A stretch of 64,000 nucleotides of DNA from Bradyrhizobium forestalis (GTDB taxonomy: Bacteria; Pseudomonadota; Alphaproteobacteria; Rhizobiales; Xanthobacteraceae), in contig NZ_PGVG01000037.1 of the NCBI RefSeq assembly GCF_002795245.1, forward strand, positions 1-64,000, given 5' to 3'. A program made the position numbers and the translations under genes. The notes under the pieces were generated by a model. That model was not told the origin of the DNA, did not search any database, and worked only from the letters and a program-made list of their open reading frames with translations. The first letter of the stretch is position 1; every line of letters begins with the position of its first letter. Positions 1-8,451 of the stretch are shown here, piece by piece.

Positions 1-1
1 C

Positions 2-151
2 CGCTTGGATCAGCGATTGGCCGAGCATGGTCTTCTAGGCGATCCAGATGCCCAGCGGGTGCTCGGAGCCCAAGTCCGAAGCGAGATCGCTGGCGAGATC
101 AAAGGCGAGGTCATGCACCGTGTGCTCGCAGAGCGTGGCCTCGAACTATGA
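2..151 (+). CDS. C-terminal end of a NEL-type type III effector (partial)
   Basis: The window opens inside this reading frame, so only the last 49 residues are seen. They match the C-terminus of the complete NEL effector that ends at 5411: the same RL-QRLAEH start, a conserved EIA-EIKG core and the same RGLEL ending before the stop. By this similarity it should be the end of a second LRR-NEL (IpaH/NopM-type) E3 ubiquitin ligase delivered by the type III system. The catalytic cysteine and the LRRs lie outside the window. Its TGA stop overlaps the ATG of the next ORF (ATGA), which suggests translational coupling. Confidence 0.75.
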   Translation, partial: RLDQRLAEHGLLGDPDAQRVLGAQVRSEIAGEIKGEVMHRVLAERGLEL

Positions 152-699
152 GGCCTCGATCGTCAAACATCTACGGCGGTCTCGACTCCCTTGTTGATCT
201 GGATCCACCCACACCCCACGACTTGCGTGACGATGCGCGCTCCGCGCCAGCACCTGAATTCACGGCCGCCTCGCCGTTCGCAGGACCGCCGGGGGCGACT
301 TCGGAGCTGCGGGACATTGGAGCGATCGTTGGCGCCAACTGGCGCCACGGCTCCCAGGCGGCTTCAGACGTGCTGATCGATGTATTGGGCAACATCAATC
401 TGCTGCCAAACCAGTTCGGGCCAAGTCAGTTCACGATCAATGGGGAGCGCTATTCGGCGACATTTGGACCGCGCGGTCGCAGGGATATTCGCCTGATCCA
501 TCACCCGCACGCCGGTAGAATGAACGAAGCCGGGCCATCCCGGCCGCTGCATTGCCCACCGCCAATCGTAAGCGCAAGGCCAGCCGGGGAAGGTCCAGTC
601 GATCTTGGCCATCTTATCCGGGGCGGCTGGGAGCATAGGGAGCGGTTCCTGCCGCCTTACCTCGTGCGCGTTTTGGAAGGCGAGCGCCTCATATCCTGA
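148..699 (+). CDS. Small protein with an internal repeat; possible effector piece
   Basis: A 183-residue ORF whose ATG overlaps the stop of the upstream NEL effector (ATGA). It is not an enzyme I recognise. Two related units can be seen. The first (about residues 58-122) starts with GAIVGANWRHG, continues with a DVLIDVLG helix and then FTINGERYSATFG. The second (about residues 153-183) starts with GHLIRGGWEHRERF and runs into LVRVLEGERL before the stop. A nearly identical copy of the second unit lies as a relic near 34.46 kb and continues there into an IRGVPYRGEL segment, so the second unit here looks cut short. I recall similar repeats from large rhizobial ULP-type effectors, but this is unverified. 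The protein may be a real effector or the leftover of one. Confidence 0.5.
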   Translation: MRPRSSNIYGGLDSLVDLDPPTPHDLRDDARSAPAPEFTAASPFAGPPGATSELRDIGAIVGANWRHGSQAASDVLIDVLGNINLLPNQFGPSQFTINGERYSATFGPRGRRDIRLIHHPHAGRMNEAGPSRPLHCPPPIVSARPAGEGPVDLGHLIRGGWEHRERFLPPYLVRVLEGERLIS

Positions 700-1215
700 T
701 CGTGGCTGAAGAGGTAGCAGGGCTGCAATCTCAGTCTATCGGCGGGGCAGCTCACGTGAGCTAGCGCTGCAGATCGAACGCATTCGTAGTCGACGGAGCG
801 CACGCGACGGAACAAGGACCAAGAACATGGCTACCAGACAAAGGTTTGCTGACGAAGGCTGCTTCTCCTGATGCGCGGGCCAAATTCCTCCGCGAGCGCG
901 GTACTTCGCAACCTGCATTCGTTTAAGTCTTCATGGGCAGTTCAGTTACTGCGCTATAGAAAGTCTCCTCGCGATGCCTTGCAAACACCTCTTCCGCTCG
1001 GTGCACGGTGCAAGTGCCCGCCGGATCTTGGACGCGATTGAAGCAAGGTTCGTGGGAAAGAAATCGATATACCATCATATAGCTCGTTTAGCCCTTTCCT
1101 TTCGGTATTTATCGCACAGTCGGCTATTGGAGCGTAGACTCTCCGTGGCGATTGTCTCCGCCGTCGTCGGACAGGATTTGTCGCGAGCTACGGCTGATCG
1201 GAAAAGTGTGCCGAG
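700..1215. other. Non-coding stretch before the acyltransferase gene
   Basis: No ORF here is convincing: candidates of 60-82 codons have no recognisable product. Around 1061-1076 the sequence AATCGATATACCATC resembles the 3' half of a nod box (ATCGATTTTACCAA in the nod box at 57.0 kb). The 5' half (ATC-N9-GAT) is not at the expected spacing, so this is at best a degenerate nod box. Confidence 0.4.
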
Positions 1216-2352
1216 ATGTTGATACATCATGTAACAGCAAAGATTATGCCTGAGACAGCGCACGATCGCGATCTCGCTTTGGACTTCACCAAAGGAGTGC
1301 TCATCATTTTAGTGATCGTCGGTCACCTGATCCAATATATCCTCTACCGAAATGAAGGGTTTTGGGATTCGGCAAGTTTCAAATGGATCTACATGTTCCA
1401 CATGCCCCTCTTTATGGGAATAAGCGGTTATCTTTCCTGCCGAGCGCTGCTGGAAAAGTCCTTCATGCAAGCCATGGGCGATCGTGCGATGCAGCTCCTG
1501 GTGCCTATGCTGTTTTGGTTCTCTCTCCTGGCGACATTAAAGTTGACCGTGCTTCCCCGACTGGCGAGCGCACCAGACAACGCTTTGCAGTTCCTGAATG
1601 ATTTCGCCGGCACATACTGGTTCGTCTGGGCCGCGTTCATTTGTTTTCTTCTCGCTAAAACTATTTCGATCTTCAGTCATTCGTCACCATGGGCCTTGTT
1701 CGTATCGGTCATTCTGGTGGTCCTTGCACCTGCGACCTTTTCCATATTCCCTCTCATAAAGTATACGTACCCGTTTTTCTGCCTGGGGTTCTCATTTGCA
1801 ATGTCGAGAGAACGGTGGACCAGCATGATGCGCTCTCACAGGCCGTTCTTCATTATGTTTGTCACAATCGCGGCTATGATGTGCTTTCCGATCTGGCGCA
1901 AGGACACTTATGTCTACAACAATCTAGCTTTGGTCCAGGATTTGCAGTCGGCAAAAAATGTGCTTCTGATGTTTCTTGGCTCCGCAGCTGCCTCAGCGGT
2001 GATGATTAAGGTCCTGCTTCGATCCTGGAATATTGGTCGTTCAAATCGGGTGGTCCGCTTTATCGCCGCGAAACTGGGACCCAGCACGCTGGTGCTGTAC
2101 TTGATCCAGGGTACGGTATTCCGTCTCATGGATTCGATACAGTATGGAGAATCTTGGGACGCCACGATGAGGTCGGCCGCGGCTGCATTTCTCGGGACAA
2201 TAATTGTTGCCGCCGCGCTAACGGTTCGCTGGGCCGTGCGCGACATTCCTTATCTCTCCCAGCTCGTGCTCGGAGTGCCACCCCGCTCCTTGTCGGGCAG
2301 CCAAATCAATCAGGAGGCTCTCGCAAACGATCGTAGCTTGCGGGACTTGTGA
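1216..2352 (+). CDS. Acyltransferase-3 family membrane protein (NolL/NodX-like)
   Basis: A 378-residue, strongly hydrophobic protein with about ten membrane segments. The N-terminal DFTKGVLIILVIVGHL motif (residues 23-38) is typical of acyltransferase-3 (OafA/NodX/NolL) proteins, with the conserved His in the first membrane helix. FHMPLFMGISGYL follows near residue 61, again a family hallmark. The family transfers acetyl or other acyl groups onto sugars at the inner membrane. In rhizobia, NodX and NolL O-acetylate Nod factors, and the length here (about 370) fits them. The location on a symbiosis island and a weak nod-box-like sequence about 140 bp upstream make Nod-factor acetylation plausible but unproven; surface polysaccharide is the alternative. 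An in-frame ATG at 1246 is another possible start. Confidence 0.75.
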   Translation: MLIHHVTAKIMPETAHDRDLALDFTKGVLIILVIVGHLIQYILYRNEGFWDSASFKWIYMFHMPLFMGISGYLSCRALLEKSFMQAMGDRAMQLLVPMLFWFSLLATLKLTVLPRLASAPDNALQFLNDFAGTYWFVWAAFICFLLAKTISIFSHSSPWALFVSVILVVLAPATFSIFPLIKYTYPFFCLGFSFAMSRERWTSMMRSHRPFFIMFVTIAAMMCFPIWRKDTYVYNNLALVQDLQSAKNVLLMFLGSAAASAVMIKVLLRSWNIGRSNRVVRFIAAKLGPSTLVLYLIQGTVFRLMDSIQYGESWDATMRSAAAAFLGTIIVAAALTVRWAVRDIPYLSQLVLGVPPRSLSGSQINQEALANDRSLRDL

Positions 2353-2483
2353 ACCTGCTGTCCATTCATGGCGCCCCAATCTGGGTGCCTCGCCGAAAAA
2401 TGTTCCAGAAGATTGCGTCTTTGCTCCACGTGATTTGCTTCCTCCGAAAGTGACGGAGTAGGGACAGCGATGAGGCGGCTTTG

Positions 2484-2640
2484 GATGTCGACGCACGAGA
2501 TGCTGACAAAGAGTTGTTGGCGAGCGTTACAGATCGTCAGACCTCGCGGAGAATATGCGAATTCTGGAAGGCTTCGCCACCATCACGGGCTTCCATCGCA
2601 AGTACGCCATGAGGTCTTCTGTCAATCGGCTTCCAACTAT
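2484..2640 (+). pseudogene. N-terminal relic of an integrase-type transposase
   Basis: The frame reads DADKELLASVTDR and then, after a one-base shift near 2527, YRSSDLAENMRILEGF and TGFHRKYAMR. This is the opening of a family of rhizobial DDE transposases with an N-terminal RILDEF...TGYHRKHA motif. The remaining coding sequence is missing, so it is a fragment. Confidence 0.5.
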
Positions 2641-2769
2641 TGCAGGCGGAATGACAGCCGTAACGGTGACTTCGCGCGGCAGTAGCGTGCAGGTCAATAA
2701 TGCCGGCTCCGCAAGCGACCGTCCAACGCTATCATTATCATCGACACGATCAGCTCGAAGCTCTCATCT

Positions 2770-2917
2770 CGCCGACTTCATCGCCTACAACTATGCACGG
2801 CGGCTAAAGACCTTGAAGGGCCTCACGCCTTACGAGCACATCTGCAAATGCTGGACGTCCGAGCCAGAACGATTCAAACTCAATCCGCTCCAGCAAATGC
2901 CGGGACTAAACACCTAA
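2770..2917 (+). pseudogene. C-terminal relic of an IS481-type transposase with its right end
   Basis: The last codons read YNYARRLKTLKGLTPYEHIC followed by a C-terminal QMPGLNT and a stop. This is the usual end of the rhizobial IS481-type transposase whose N-terminus begins MGQILHG. The inverted repeat overlaps the end of the gene: CCGGGACTAAACA ends at 2912 and is the reverse complement of TGTTTAGTCCCGG. The matching left end, on another copy, is at 5931-5944. The rest of the element is gone. Confidence 0.65.
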
Positions 2918-2944
2918 CAGGGCAGTTACAATCATTCAGATTCC

Positions 2945-2976
2945 TCGTCAGCTTCTCGAAAGCTAAGCCTCGTAGC
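2945..2976 (+). promoter_or_regulatory. tts box (TtsI binding site)
   Basis: The stretch from 2947 reads GTCAGCTTCTCGAAAGCT followed, after three bases, by CCTCGTA. This is an almost perfect match to the rhizobial tts box consensus (GTCAGCTTNTCGAAAGCT-N3-CCNCNTA). It lies about 57 bp upstream of the NEL effector start at 3033, the right place and orientation to place that gene under TtsI, the flavonoid- and NodD-dependent activator of type III secretion. Confidence 0.9.
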
Positions 2977-3032
2977 AAGAACGCGTTTATCCAGGTTCGA
3001 CGTTAGCTGCTCAGATTTGTCAGGAGAATCGG

Positions 3033-5411
3033 ATGGATGCGTTCAACCACCTCCACCCCGTCGAGGCCCCAGATGTCGAGCGGGCGTACGACGACGAGCT
3101 GGGACAGCAGCAGGATTACCAAGCGGGCTTTCAGCAGCACCTGAACGAGTTGCATCCGCACGAGCGCCCGCCCCAGAATTCAAATAACCTCAGCGACCGC
3201 GACGTTGTGTCGAACAGAGATGCGGATTTTTTGAGAATGCCGCACGGGGATCGCGTCGGACAAGGCACCTCGCGGTTGCCCTCGGATTCGCCTGCCTTCT
3301 CTGGACAAGGCGTCAATCAAGATCTGCTTTTTCCGGGCGCGGATCGGAGTGGTCAGTTGCCAGCCGGCAGTTTCAGTCTGACGGATGGTTGGCGCGGCGT
3401 GGATGCAGCTGCCGATTGGCCGACGCAAAGTTTCGATCAGGAGGGGCATTGGTGGGCGGAGCCCGGTGATGTGGTGCCTGAGTGGCCAACGACCGCGGCA
3501 ATTCCTTGGCAGCAAGATCTCGGAGTATCAATCCTCGGCCGACAGCCTCGGCCGGGCGATGGCAGTACGACGGACCTTGAGGACCCCGTCCTCAGGCAAT
3601 CGCGGCTCGACCACGTCTTGGACACCTGGGCCGGCGAGGAGGGGCAGACGCAAGACGAAGACCGCCAAGAGGCCGTAAGACGAATAAGAGCCTGGGCAGA
3701 GGCCGGCGACGTCTATGCAGGGCTGGAGCTGCATGATCTGGGCCTGACGACACTGCCTGCCGCCCTTCCGCCCGGGCTCCAGTCGCTCAACGTCAGCGAC
3801 AACGAGCTGGTGCGCCTGCCTGACACCCTTCCGTCCGGCCTCCGGACGCTTGGCGCCAGCAACAACCGGTTAACCGACCTGCCGGACACTCTGCCGACCG
3901 GACTCCAGTCTCTGGTCGTCGGCAGCAACCAGCTGACCGGGCTGCCTGAAACGCTTCCGGAGAGCCTTTCGACACTCGCCGTCTGCAGCAATCGGTTGAC
4001 CAGCCTGCCAGACAACCTGCCGGCCGGGCTCCAGGACCTCGATGTCCGCGGCAACCTGTTGACCCGCCTACCCGACACCTTGCCGACCGGACTTCAGTCG
4101 CTTGCCCTCGGTAGCAACCGGTTGACCAGTTTACCCGACACTCTCCCGCCCGAACTCAAAGAGCTCGAAGCCGACGGCAACCGGCTGACCAGCCTGCCCG
4201 ACACTCTCCCGGCCGAGCTCCTGTTGCTCTTCGCCCGCGATAACCGGCTGAACAGCCTGCCCGAGACTCTTCCGACTGAGCTCCAGAGACTCCACGTCAG
4301 CGGCAACAGCCTGTCGAGCTTGCCCGAGAACCTCCCGACCGAGCTCCAGATGCTCGAGGCACGCAACAATCGGCTCACCAGCCTGCCAGAGAGCCTGCTG
4401 ACCCGGCTAGGGTCTGGGTGCATGGTTTATGTGGAGGATAATGCGCTGCCCGAGCAGGTGCGGACGAATTTGGCGGCAGCCCTGAATGCGCCGAGCTATG
4501 CCGGCCCGCGGGTCTTCTTTTCAATGGGTGGAGGAACGATGGTGGACCAGGAACGGCCGCTGGCCAATGCGGTCGCGGACTGGTTGAAGAGCGAGCCGGA
4601 GGCGATCGCCGTCTGGCAGAACTTCGCCCACGAGGAGGGAGCCCCGGAATACGCGCTCTTCCTCGACAAGCTGCAGAAGACTGTGAATTATGACAATCCC
4701 AAATTCCGAGAGGCGGTGGCCGAGGATCTACGGCAGGCGGCGATCAGGCCGGAATTGCGGCGGCAGTTTTTTGAGCTGGCCTACGGGGCGAGCGAGACCT
4801 GCCAGGATCGCGTCACCCTGACCTGGAACGGCATGCAGACCGCACGTCTGAACGCTGATGTTGAGGACGGAGCCTATGACGATCGGCTCGGCGAACTCAT
4901 CCAGCAGGGGCGGGTCCTGTTCCGCCTGAACGCGCTCGAGCCGATCGCCCGTCAGAAGGTCGACTCGCTCGGGTTCGTCGACGAGGTCGAGGTCTATCTC
5001 GCCTATCAGGTCAAGCTACGTGAGCGGCTGGACCTACAGCTCATCGCTCCGGATATGCGATTCTTTGATGTCGCCCACGTCACTGAAGACGACCTCACCG
5101 CAGCCGAGATCCAGGTGCGCAACGAGGAGGCGACGGGGTTCGCCGACTATCTGGCAACTCGCTGGCAACCCTGGGAGATGGTGGTGAGTCGGATTGCCCC
5201 ACAAGCTCATGCACAGATGGAGGGCCGGCTCAGGGAGGCGATGGACGAGGAGTTTCCGAGCCGCCTTGAGCAACGGCTCGCCGAGCATCAGCTAACCGGA
5301 GATAGCGATGCCGAGTTGCAATTCGGAGCCCAGATTAGCGAGGAGATCGCCCGCGAGATCAAGGGTCCTCTGATGCGCCAGGTGCTTGGGGACCGCGGGC
5401 TTGAGCTGTGA
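3033..5411 (+). CDS. nopM: Type III effector, LRR-NEL E3 ubiquitin ligase (NopM type)
   Basis: A 792-residue effector of the IpaH/SspH/NopM family. Residues 1-220 form a polar secretion and translocation region without recognisable domains. Residues about 230-460 hold ten to eleven 20-residue leucine-rich repeats of the LxxLPxTLPxxLxxLxxxxN type. Residues about 480-792 are the NEL (novel E3 ligase) domain, with the catalytic CxD motif at Cys590 and Asp592 in SETCQDRVTLTW. The family attaches ubiquitin to host proteins and modulates plant defence and nodulation. A tts box 57 bp upstream and a GGAGA ribosome site support the start. The repeats are nearly identical to one another, so the repeat number may vary by recombination. 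The C-terminus is duplicated at the window's left edge. Confidence 0.93.
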   Translation: MDAFNHLHPVEAPDVERAYDDELGQQQDYQAGFQQHLNELHPHERPPQNSNNLSDRDVVSNRDADFLRMPHGDRVGQGTSRLPSDSPAFSGQGVNQDLLFPGADRSGQLPAGSFSLTDGWRGVDAAADWPTQSFDQEGHWWAEPGDVVPEWPTTAAIPWQQDLGVSILGRQPRPGDGSTTDLEDPVLRQSRLDHVLDTWAGEEGQTQDEDRQEAVRRIRAWAEAGDVYAGLELHDLGLTTLPAALPPGLQSLNVSDNELVRLPDTLPSGLRTLGASNNRLTDLPDTLPTGLQSLVVGSNQLTGLPETLPESLSTLAVCSNRLTSLPDNLPAGLQDLDVRGNLLTRLPDTLPTGLQSLALGSNRLTSLPDTLPPELKELEADGNRLTSLPDTLPAELLLLFARDNRLNSLPETLPTELQRLHVSGNSLSSLPENLPTELQMLEARNNRLTSLPESLLTRLGSGCMVYVEDNALPEQVRTNLAAALNAPSYAGPRVFFSMGGGTMVDQERPLANAVADWLKSEPEAIAVWQNFAHEEGAPEYALFLDKLQKTVNYDNPKFREAVAEDLRQAAIRPELRRQFFELAYGASETCQDRVTLTWNGMQTARLNADVEDGAYDDRLGELIQQGRVLFRLNALEPIARQKVDSLGFVDEVEVYLAYQVKLRERLDLQLIAPDMRFFDVAHVTEDDLTAAEIQVRNEEATGFADYLATRWQPWEMVVSRIAPQAHAQMEGRLREAMDEEFPSRLEQRLAEHQLTGDSDAELQFGAQISEEIAREIKGPLMRQVLGDRGLEL

Positions 5412-5457
5412 AATGGCCATCCTTGCGAGGAGCGTCAATTTTACGGGGACCTATATC

Positions 5458-5944
5458 TCAGTGACACAGCGTAACTGGCGGCTCAGTCTTGCAAATATCG
5501 ATTCGTGCCGAGCCTCTGCTAGTCCCGGCACCATCTTCCACTTCCGGCAGCCGCGAAATGCTGTGGCGCTGAAGACATCGATGAAGCGATGAGCGGGTCA
5601 GGTGCGGAATCGTGGCCTGAAGAGCGTAGAGACAGTCGTCGAGCGGCAACAGGGTATGCTTGCGAAAGGCCACGATGATGGCCTCGTCCTCTACCGATAG
5701 AGAGGTGGACTTTGGCTCCTTGGGTCCTGTCTTCAGATCAGTGACGGAGCCGCGCCTCTTCCACTTGGCGACCGTTTTGGGATTGATCCCATAGCGCTTA
5801 GCCACGCTCTTAGGCTCTCTTGACTATTTTGTATTGCTCGACGGACCGCCTCCGTCGTGGTGGCGCAGCCGTGTAAAATTTGTCCCATAGCGCTTCCTTC
5901 GAATCGTGCGATAAGGATGCACCATCAAAGCCCCGGACTAAACA
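5458..5944 (-). pseudogene. Truncated, frameshifted IS481-type element
   Basis: Read on the minus strand, the element starts with the terminal repeat TGTTTAGTCCGGGG (5944 downward), the partner of the end seen at 2912. The transposase then opens at 5888 with MGQILHGCATTTEAVRRAIQ. A one-base frameshift near 5808 interrupts the helix-turn-helix region. The next frame continues KRYGINPKTVAKWKRRGS and HTLLPLDDCLYAL to about 5510, then runs into unrelated sequence. The DDE catalytic core and right end are absent, so the element cannot move by itself. Confidence 0.75.
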
Positions 5945-6165
5945 TCTAGTGCCGGCGGCGTTGCCGCATGAGGAACGAGATGGCGGACTGAGCAGAAAAT
6001 GGTCTGTTCACGAAGCTGGTATTGTGTCCTGCGTGCAGCCACCCTTATAGCCACCCTCCGGCCACCCGGAGTCTTTGCGTTGACTAAACCTATGCGCGGG
6101 ACAAGCCCGCGAAGTCACCCTTCAGAGGCCCTGGATGCTGAAGGTGTCATTCGGCCTACAATATT

Positions 6166-7817
6166 GGCTCTGACGCAATCTTGGTGCAGCTCGTTATTCT
6201 GCGCCGATTAGTCTCGCTTGAAGCAGATCGAGTTTGCCGCGGCCGTACATCTGACGTCTGACGAGCTTGAGGCGCGTGATCTGACCTTCGGTCTGGCCAT
6301 TAGACCAGGGCAAAGTGATTGCTGCCCGGACCGCTGCTTCGTCCCTTGCGACGCCACTGGCGAACGAGGCGACGAGACTAGCGCGGGCGCGCTCTATCCA
6401 CGTCATGAGACCCGCCTCCGTCTTGCGCTGGATCATCAGATGGAATTCGGCAATGATGTCGCGTGCCTCGACCAAGGTTGGCACGCCAGCTTCGATCGCC
6501 GCGACCGTCATGGTCTCTGCTTTCGTGAGCAAGTCTCGCCCGATTGTCATGAGGCGCGCGATCGTTCTGGCCGACGGAATCCTCTGAAGGTTTTGTGTGT
6601 CGGCTCTTTCCGCTCGTCGTCTGCGGGTTGCCCACTCGCTGATGACGCGGAGCGAGCCTCGGAAGCCCCGCACTTTTAAACGACGCCAAAGTTCAGCCCC
6701 GTTACGGCAGCCGGACGCCCACTGCTCGTCCAGCCATGGTAAATGTAGATCCAACGAACTTTGTCGGGTTCGGAAGACGTCGTGGCGTTCGCCGCGGACC
6801 ACCTGTCGCACCAGCTTCCTGCTGTGGCCGGTCTGACGCACGATCTGCTTGATAGGTATGCCGTTCTTCGACAGAGCCAGGATGGCCGCACTGGTCTCCT
6901 CGCGGCGCAGATGGCCCTCATACTGAAGACGCTCGGCGGCTGTGAGCAGCTTGGGGTCGATCGTGGTCGCACCGATCACGGTGCGGATCTGTCGCATCGA
7001 CTTGCGCACGGCCTCGAGGAAAGCCCGACTGGCGTTCTCCATCAGATGCCAACGATCGGCGACCTGTACTGCATGCGGCAGGGCCTTGGCCGCGGCTTCG
7101 CCGTATCCGCCGCCACGATCACGGGCGACGATTGCGATCGTGGGATGAGCAGCGAGCCACGCTTGTGCAGTTGCTGGTTCACGATCCGGCAGCAGGGTGA
7201 CCATCCGACGCTTCTCCAGGTTGCAGACAATGCTGGCGTATCGGTGATTGCGCCGCCAGGCCCAGTCGACAATGCCGATAACCCTGAGCGGGTCAGTTGG
7301 GGGACGGCTTTGGCGCCGGACCACCCGAAGAAGCGTATCTTTGCTTACCGGCAGCATCAGCCGCTTTGCAAAGCCTGCTGCCGGTCGACCGCCAAGCGCC
7401 AGGCCGAGGTGATGGACGATGGAGTCCAGCCTTGCCGTGCGTCGCGCCGATGGCGCCAGTGCGCCTTCGGCGAAGCGCTCGGTGAAGATTTGGCGCCCGC
7501 TTAGGACGGCGTCACAGCGGAAGCGGCGGGCGATCACCAGGAGCTGGACGATCCGCCCCGAGAGCGGCAGATCGGTCACGCGGCGTCGATAGCGGCTATG
7601 GACACGTCGGGAAGCCGTTCCGCAAGATGGACACAGGCCAACGCTTCCGGAAGCCCGAACCACAACGATCGCCATGTCACCCTCGTAGTAGGCACTCTCT
7701 ACAACAACCCCACGCGGCACCAAACTGGAGCGGTGGAGTGCCTGCTGCATGGCGCTGATTCTCCTCCAATCAAAGCGCCAGACATCCCGCAAACTGCATC
7801 AAAAGTGAGTCAGAGCC
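6166..7817 (-). mobile_element. ISL3-family insertion sequence, apparently complete
   Basis: Imperfect inverted repeats bound the element. The left end starts GGCTCTGACGCAATCTTGG at 6166; the right end, on the opposite strand from 7817, starts GGCTCTGACTCACTTTTGA. They agree at about 20 of 24 positions, and GGCTCT is the typical ISL3 terminus. Between them lies one long transposase gene. The 8-bp flanks (ACAATATT and AAATTTGC) are not a direct repeat, so the flanks may have changed since insertion. An IS1595 fragment begins just outside the right end. Confidence 0.8.
6194..7750 (-). CDS. ISL3-family transposase
   Basis: About 518 residues, full length for the family. The N-terminal region has a zinc-finger-like CPSCGTASRRVHSRY segment (near residue 43), followed by the RFRC pattern common in ISL3 transposases. 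The DDE core follows with IVDWAWRR (near residue 160), VARDRGGGY and VQVADRWHLMEN, and ends with the SNGQTEGQITRLKLVRRQMYG motif holding the catalytic Glu. The start at 7750 (MQQALHR) is preferred to 7792 because a strong GGAGGA site precedes it. The frame is intact, so the element may still be active. Confidence 0.88.
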   Translation of the reverse strand: MQQALHRSSLVPRGVVVESAYYEGDMAIVVVRASGSVGLCPSCGTASRRVHSRYRRRVTDLPLSGRIVQLLVIARRFRCDAVLSGRQIFTERFAEGALAPSARRTARLDSIVHHLGLALGGRPAAGFAKRLMLPVSKDTLLRVVRRQSRPPTDPLRVIGIVDWAWRRNHRYASIVCNLEKRRMVTLLPDREPATAQAWLAAHPTIAIVARDRGGGYGEAAAKALPHAVQVADRWHLMENASRAFLEAVRKSMRQIRTVIGATTIDPKLLTAAERLQYEGHLRREETSAAILALSKNGIPIKQIVRQTGHSRKLVRQVVRGERHDVFRTRQSSLDLHLPWLDEQWASGCRNGAELWRRLKVRGFRGSLRVISEWATRRRRAERADTQNLQRIPSARTIARLMTIGRDLLTKAETMTVAAIEAGVPTLVEARDIIAEFHLMIQRKTEAGLMTWIERARASLVASFASGVARDEAAVRAAITLPWSNGQTEGQITRLKLVRRQMYGRGKLDLLQARLIGAE

Positions 7818-7825
7818 AAATTTGC

Positions 7826-8062
7826 AGGCCGATTGACACCAATCAGGCGGAGTCATTCTTTTCCCGCCTGCGGCGCGCTGAGATCGGCATTCATCACCAC
7901 GTCGCCGGTCCTTATCTGGCGGCCTACGCCAGCGAAATGGCTTGGCGCGAGAACAACCGCCTCATTAGCAACGGGGAACAGTATCTAATGACCTGCGATG
8001 CTGCTTTGCAGCACCCAGTTTCGCGTCAATGGAAGGGTTATTGGCAGAGAAATTCTCGCTAA
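7826..8062 (+). pseudogene. C-terminal relic of an IS1595-family transposase
   Basis: The frame reads NQAESFFSRLRRAEIGIHHH and continues through EMAWRENNRLISNGEQ to PVSRQWKGYWQR before the stop at 8060-8062. This is the conserved C-terminal part of the ISXO2-like DDE domain of IS1595 transposases. Everything upstream is missing, and the fragment abuts the right end of the ISL3 element. ISL3 insertion may have separated the two halves, although no IS1595 N-terminal part was recognised at 5.95-6.16 kb on the far side. Confidence 0.75.
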
Positions 8063-8196
8063 AGAGTTGAAAACTCGCTAGATTCGGCAACCCCTGGTTT
8101 ATTTACCACAATCGAACCGATAAACGATTTGTAAGGACGGAGAGGAACCAAGGGTGTTGACATCTGTTAACGGATCGCCAATTGTTCGGTGCAAGG

Positions 8197-8451
8197 ATGG
8201 CTAAGAGGCCTTCCCACCCAAACAAGGAGATCGAAGCTGCGGTTACCTATGCCGAAGAGCAGGGGTGGTCGTGGGTTAAGGTCAATGGTCATGCTTGGGG
8301 AAAGCTCTTGTGTGAGCACCATGACAGAGAAGGATGCATGATCTTTGTCTGGTCTACGCCAAGAAACCCTCAAAACCATGCCAAGCAACTGAAGCGGGAA
8401 GTGGACCGCTGCCCCCACAAGAAAGAGGAGGAGAACGATGAAAACGTTTGA
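8197..8451 (+). CDS. Small protein, HicA-like fold suspected (TA-like pair, gene 1)
   Basis: An 84-residue protein starting at ATG 8197; a TTG at 8182 is a weaker alternative. It has the look of a small RNA-binding fold: an EIEAAVTYAEEQGW helix, a VKVNGHAWGKLLC strand-turn-strand with a His, then MIFVWSTP and HAKQLKREVDRC. That pattern recalls HicA-like mRNA interferases, whose active residue is a His in a Gly-His strand, but I could not prove it. The next gene overlaps it by 14 bases and encodes a protein with a helix-turn-helix, the usual arrangement of a toxin-antitoxin operon. An MT-associated or phage gene is an alternative. Confidence 0.65.
   Translation: MAKRPSHPNKEIEAAVTYAEEQGWSWVKVNGHAWGKLLCEHHDREGCMIFVWSTPRNPQNHAKQLKREVDRCPHKKEEENDENV

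Noticed and set aside
1040..1085. Complete nod box upstream of the acyltransferase gene
   Set aside because: Only the 3' half matches; the ATC-N9-GAT half is not at the right spacing. Kept as a weak possibility only.
5931..5944. A separate C-terminal IS481 scrap (PGLNT-like codons)
   Set aside because: The same bases are explained as the left inverted repeat of the minus-strand IS481 copy.
6158..7825. Target-site duplication around the ISL3 element
   Set aside because: The 8-bp flanks ACAATATT and AAATTTGC are not the same.
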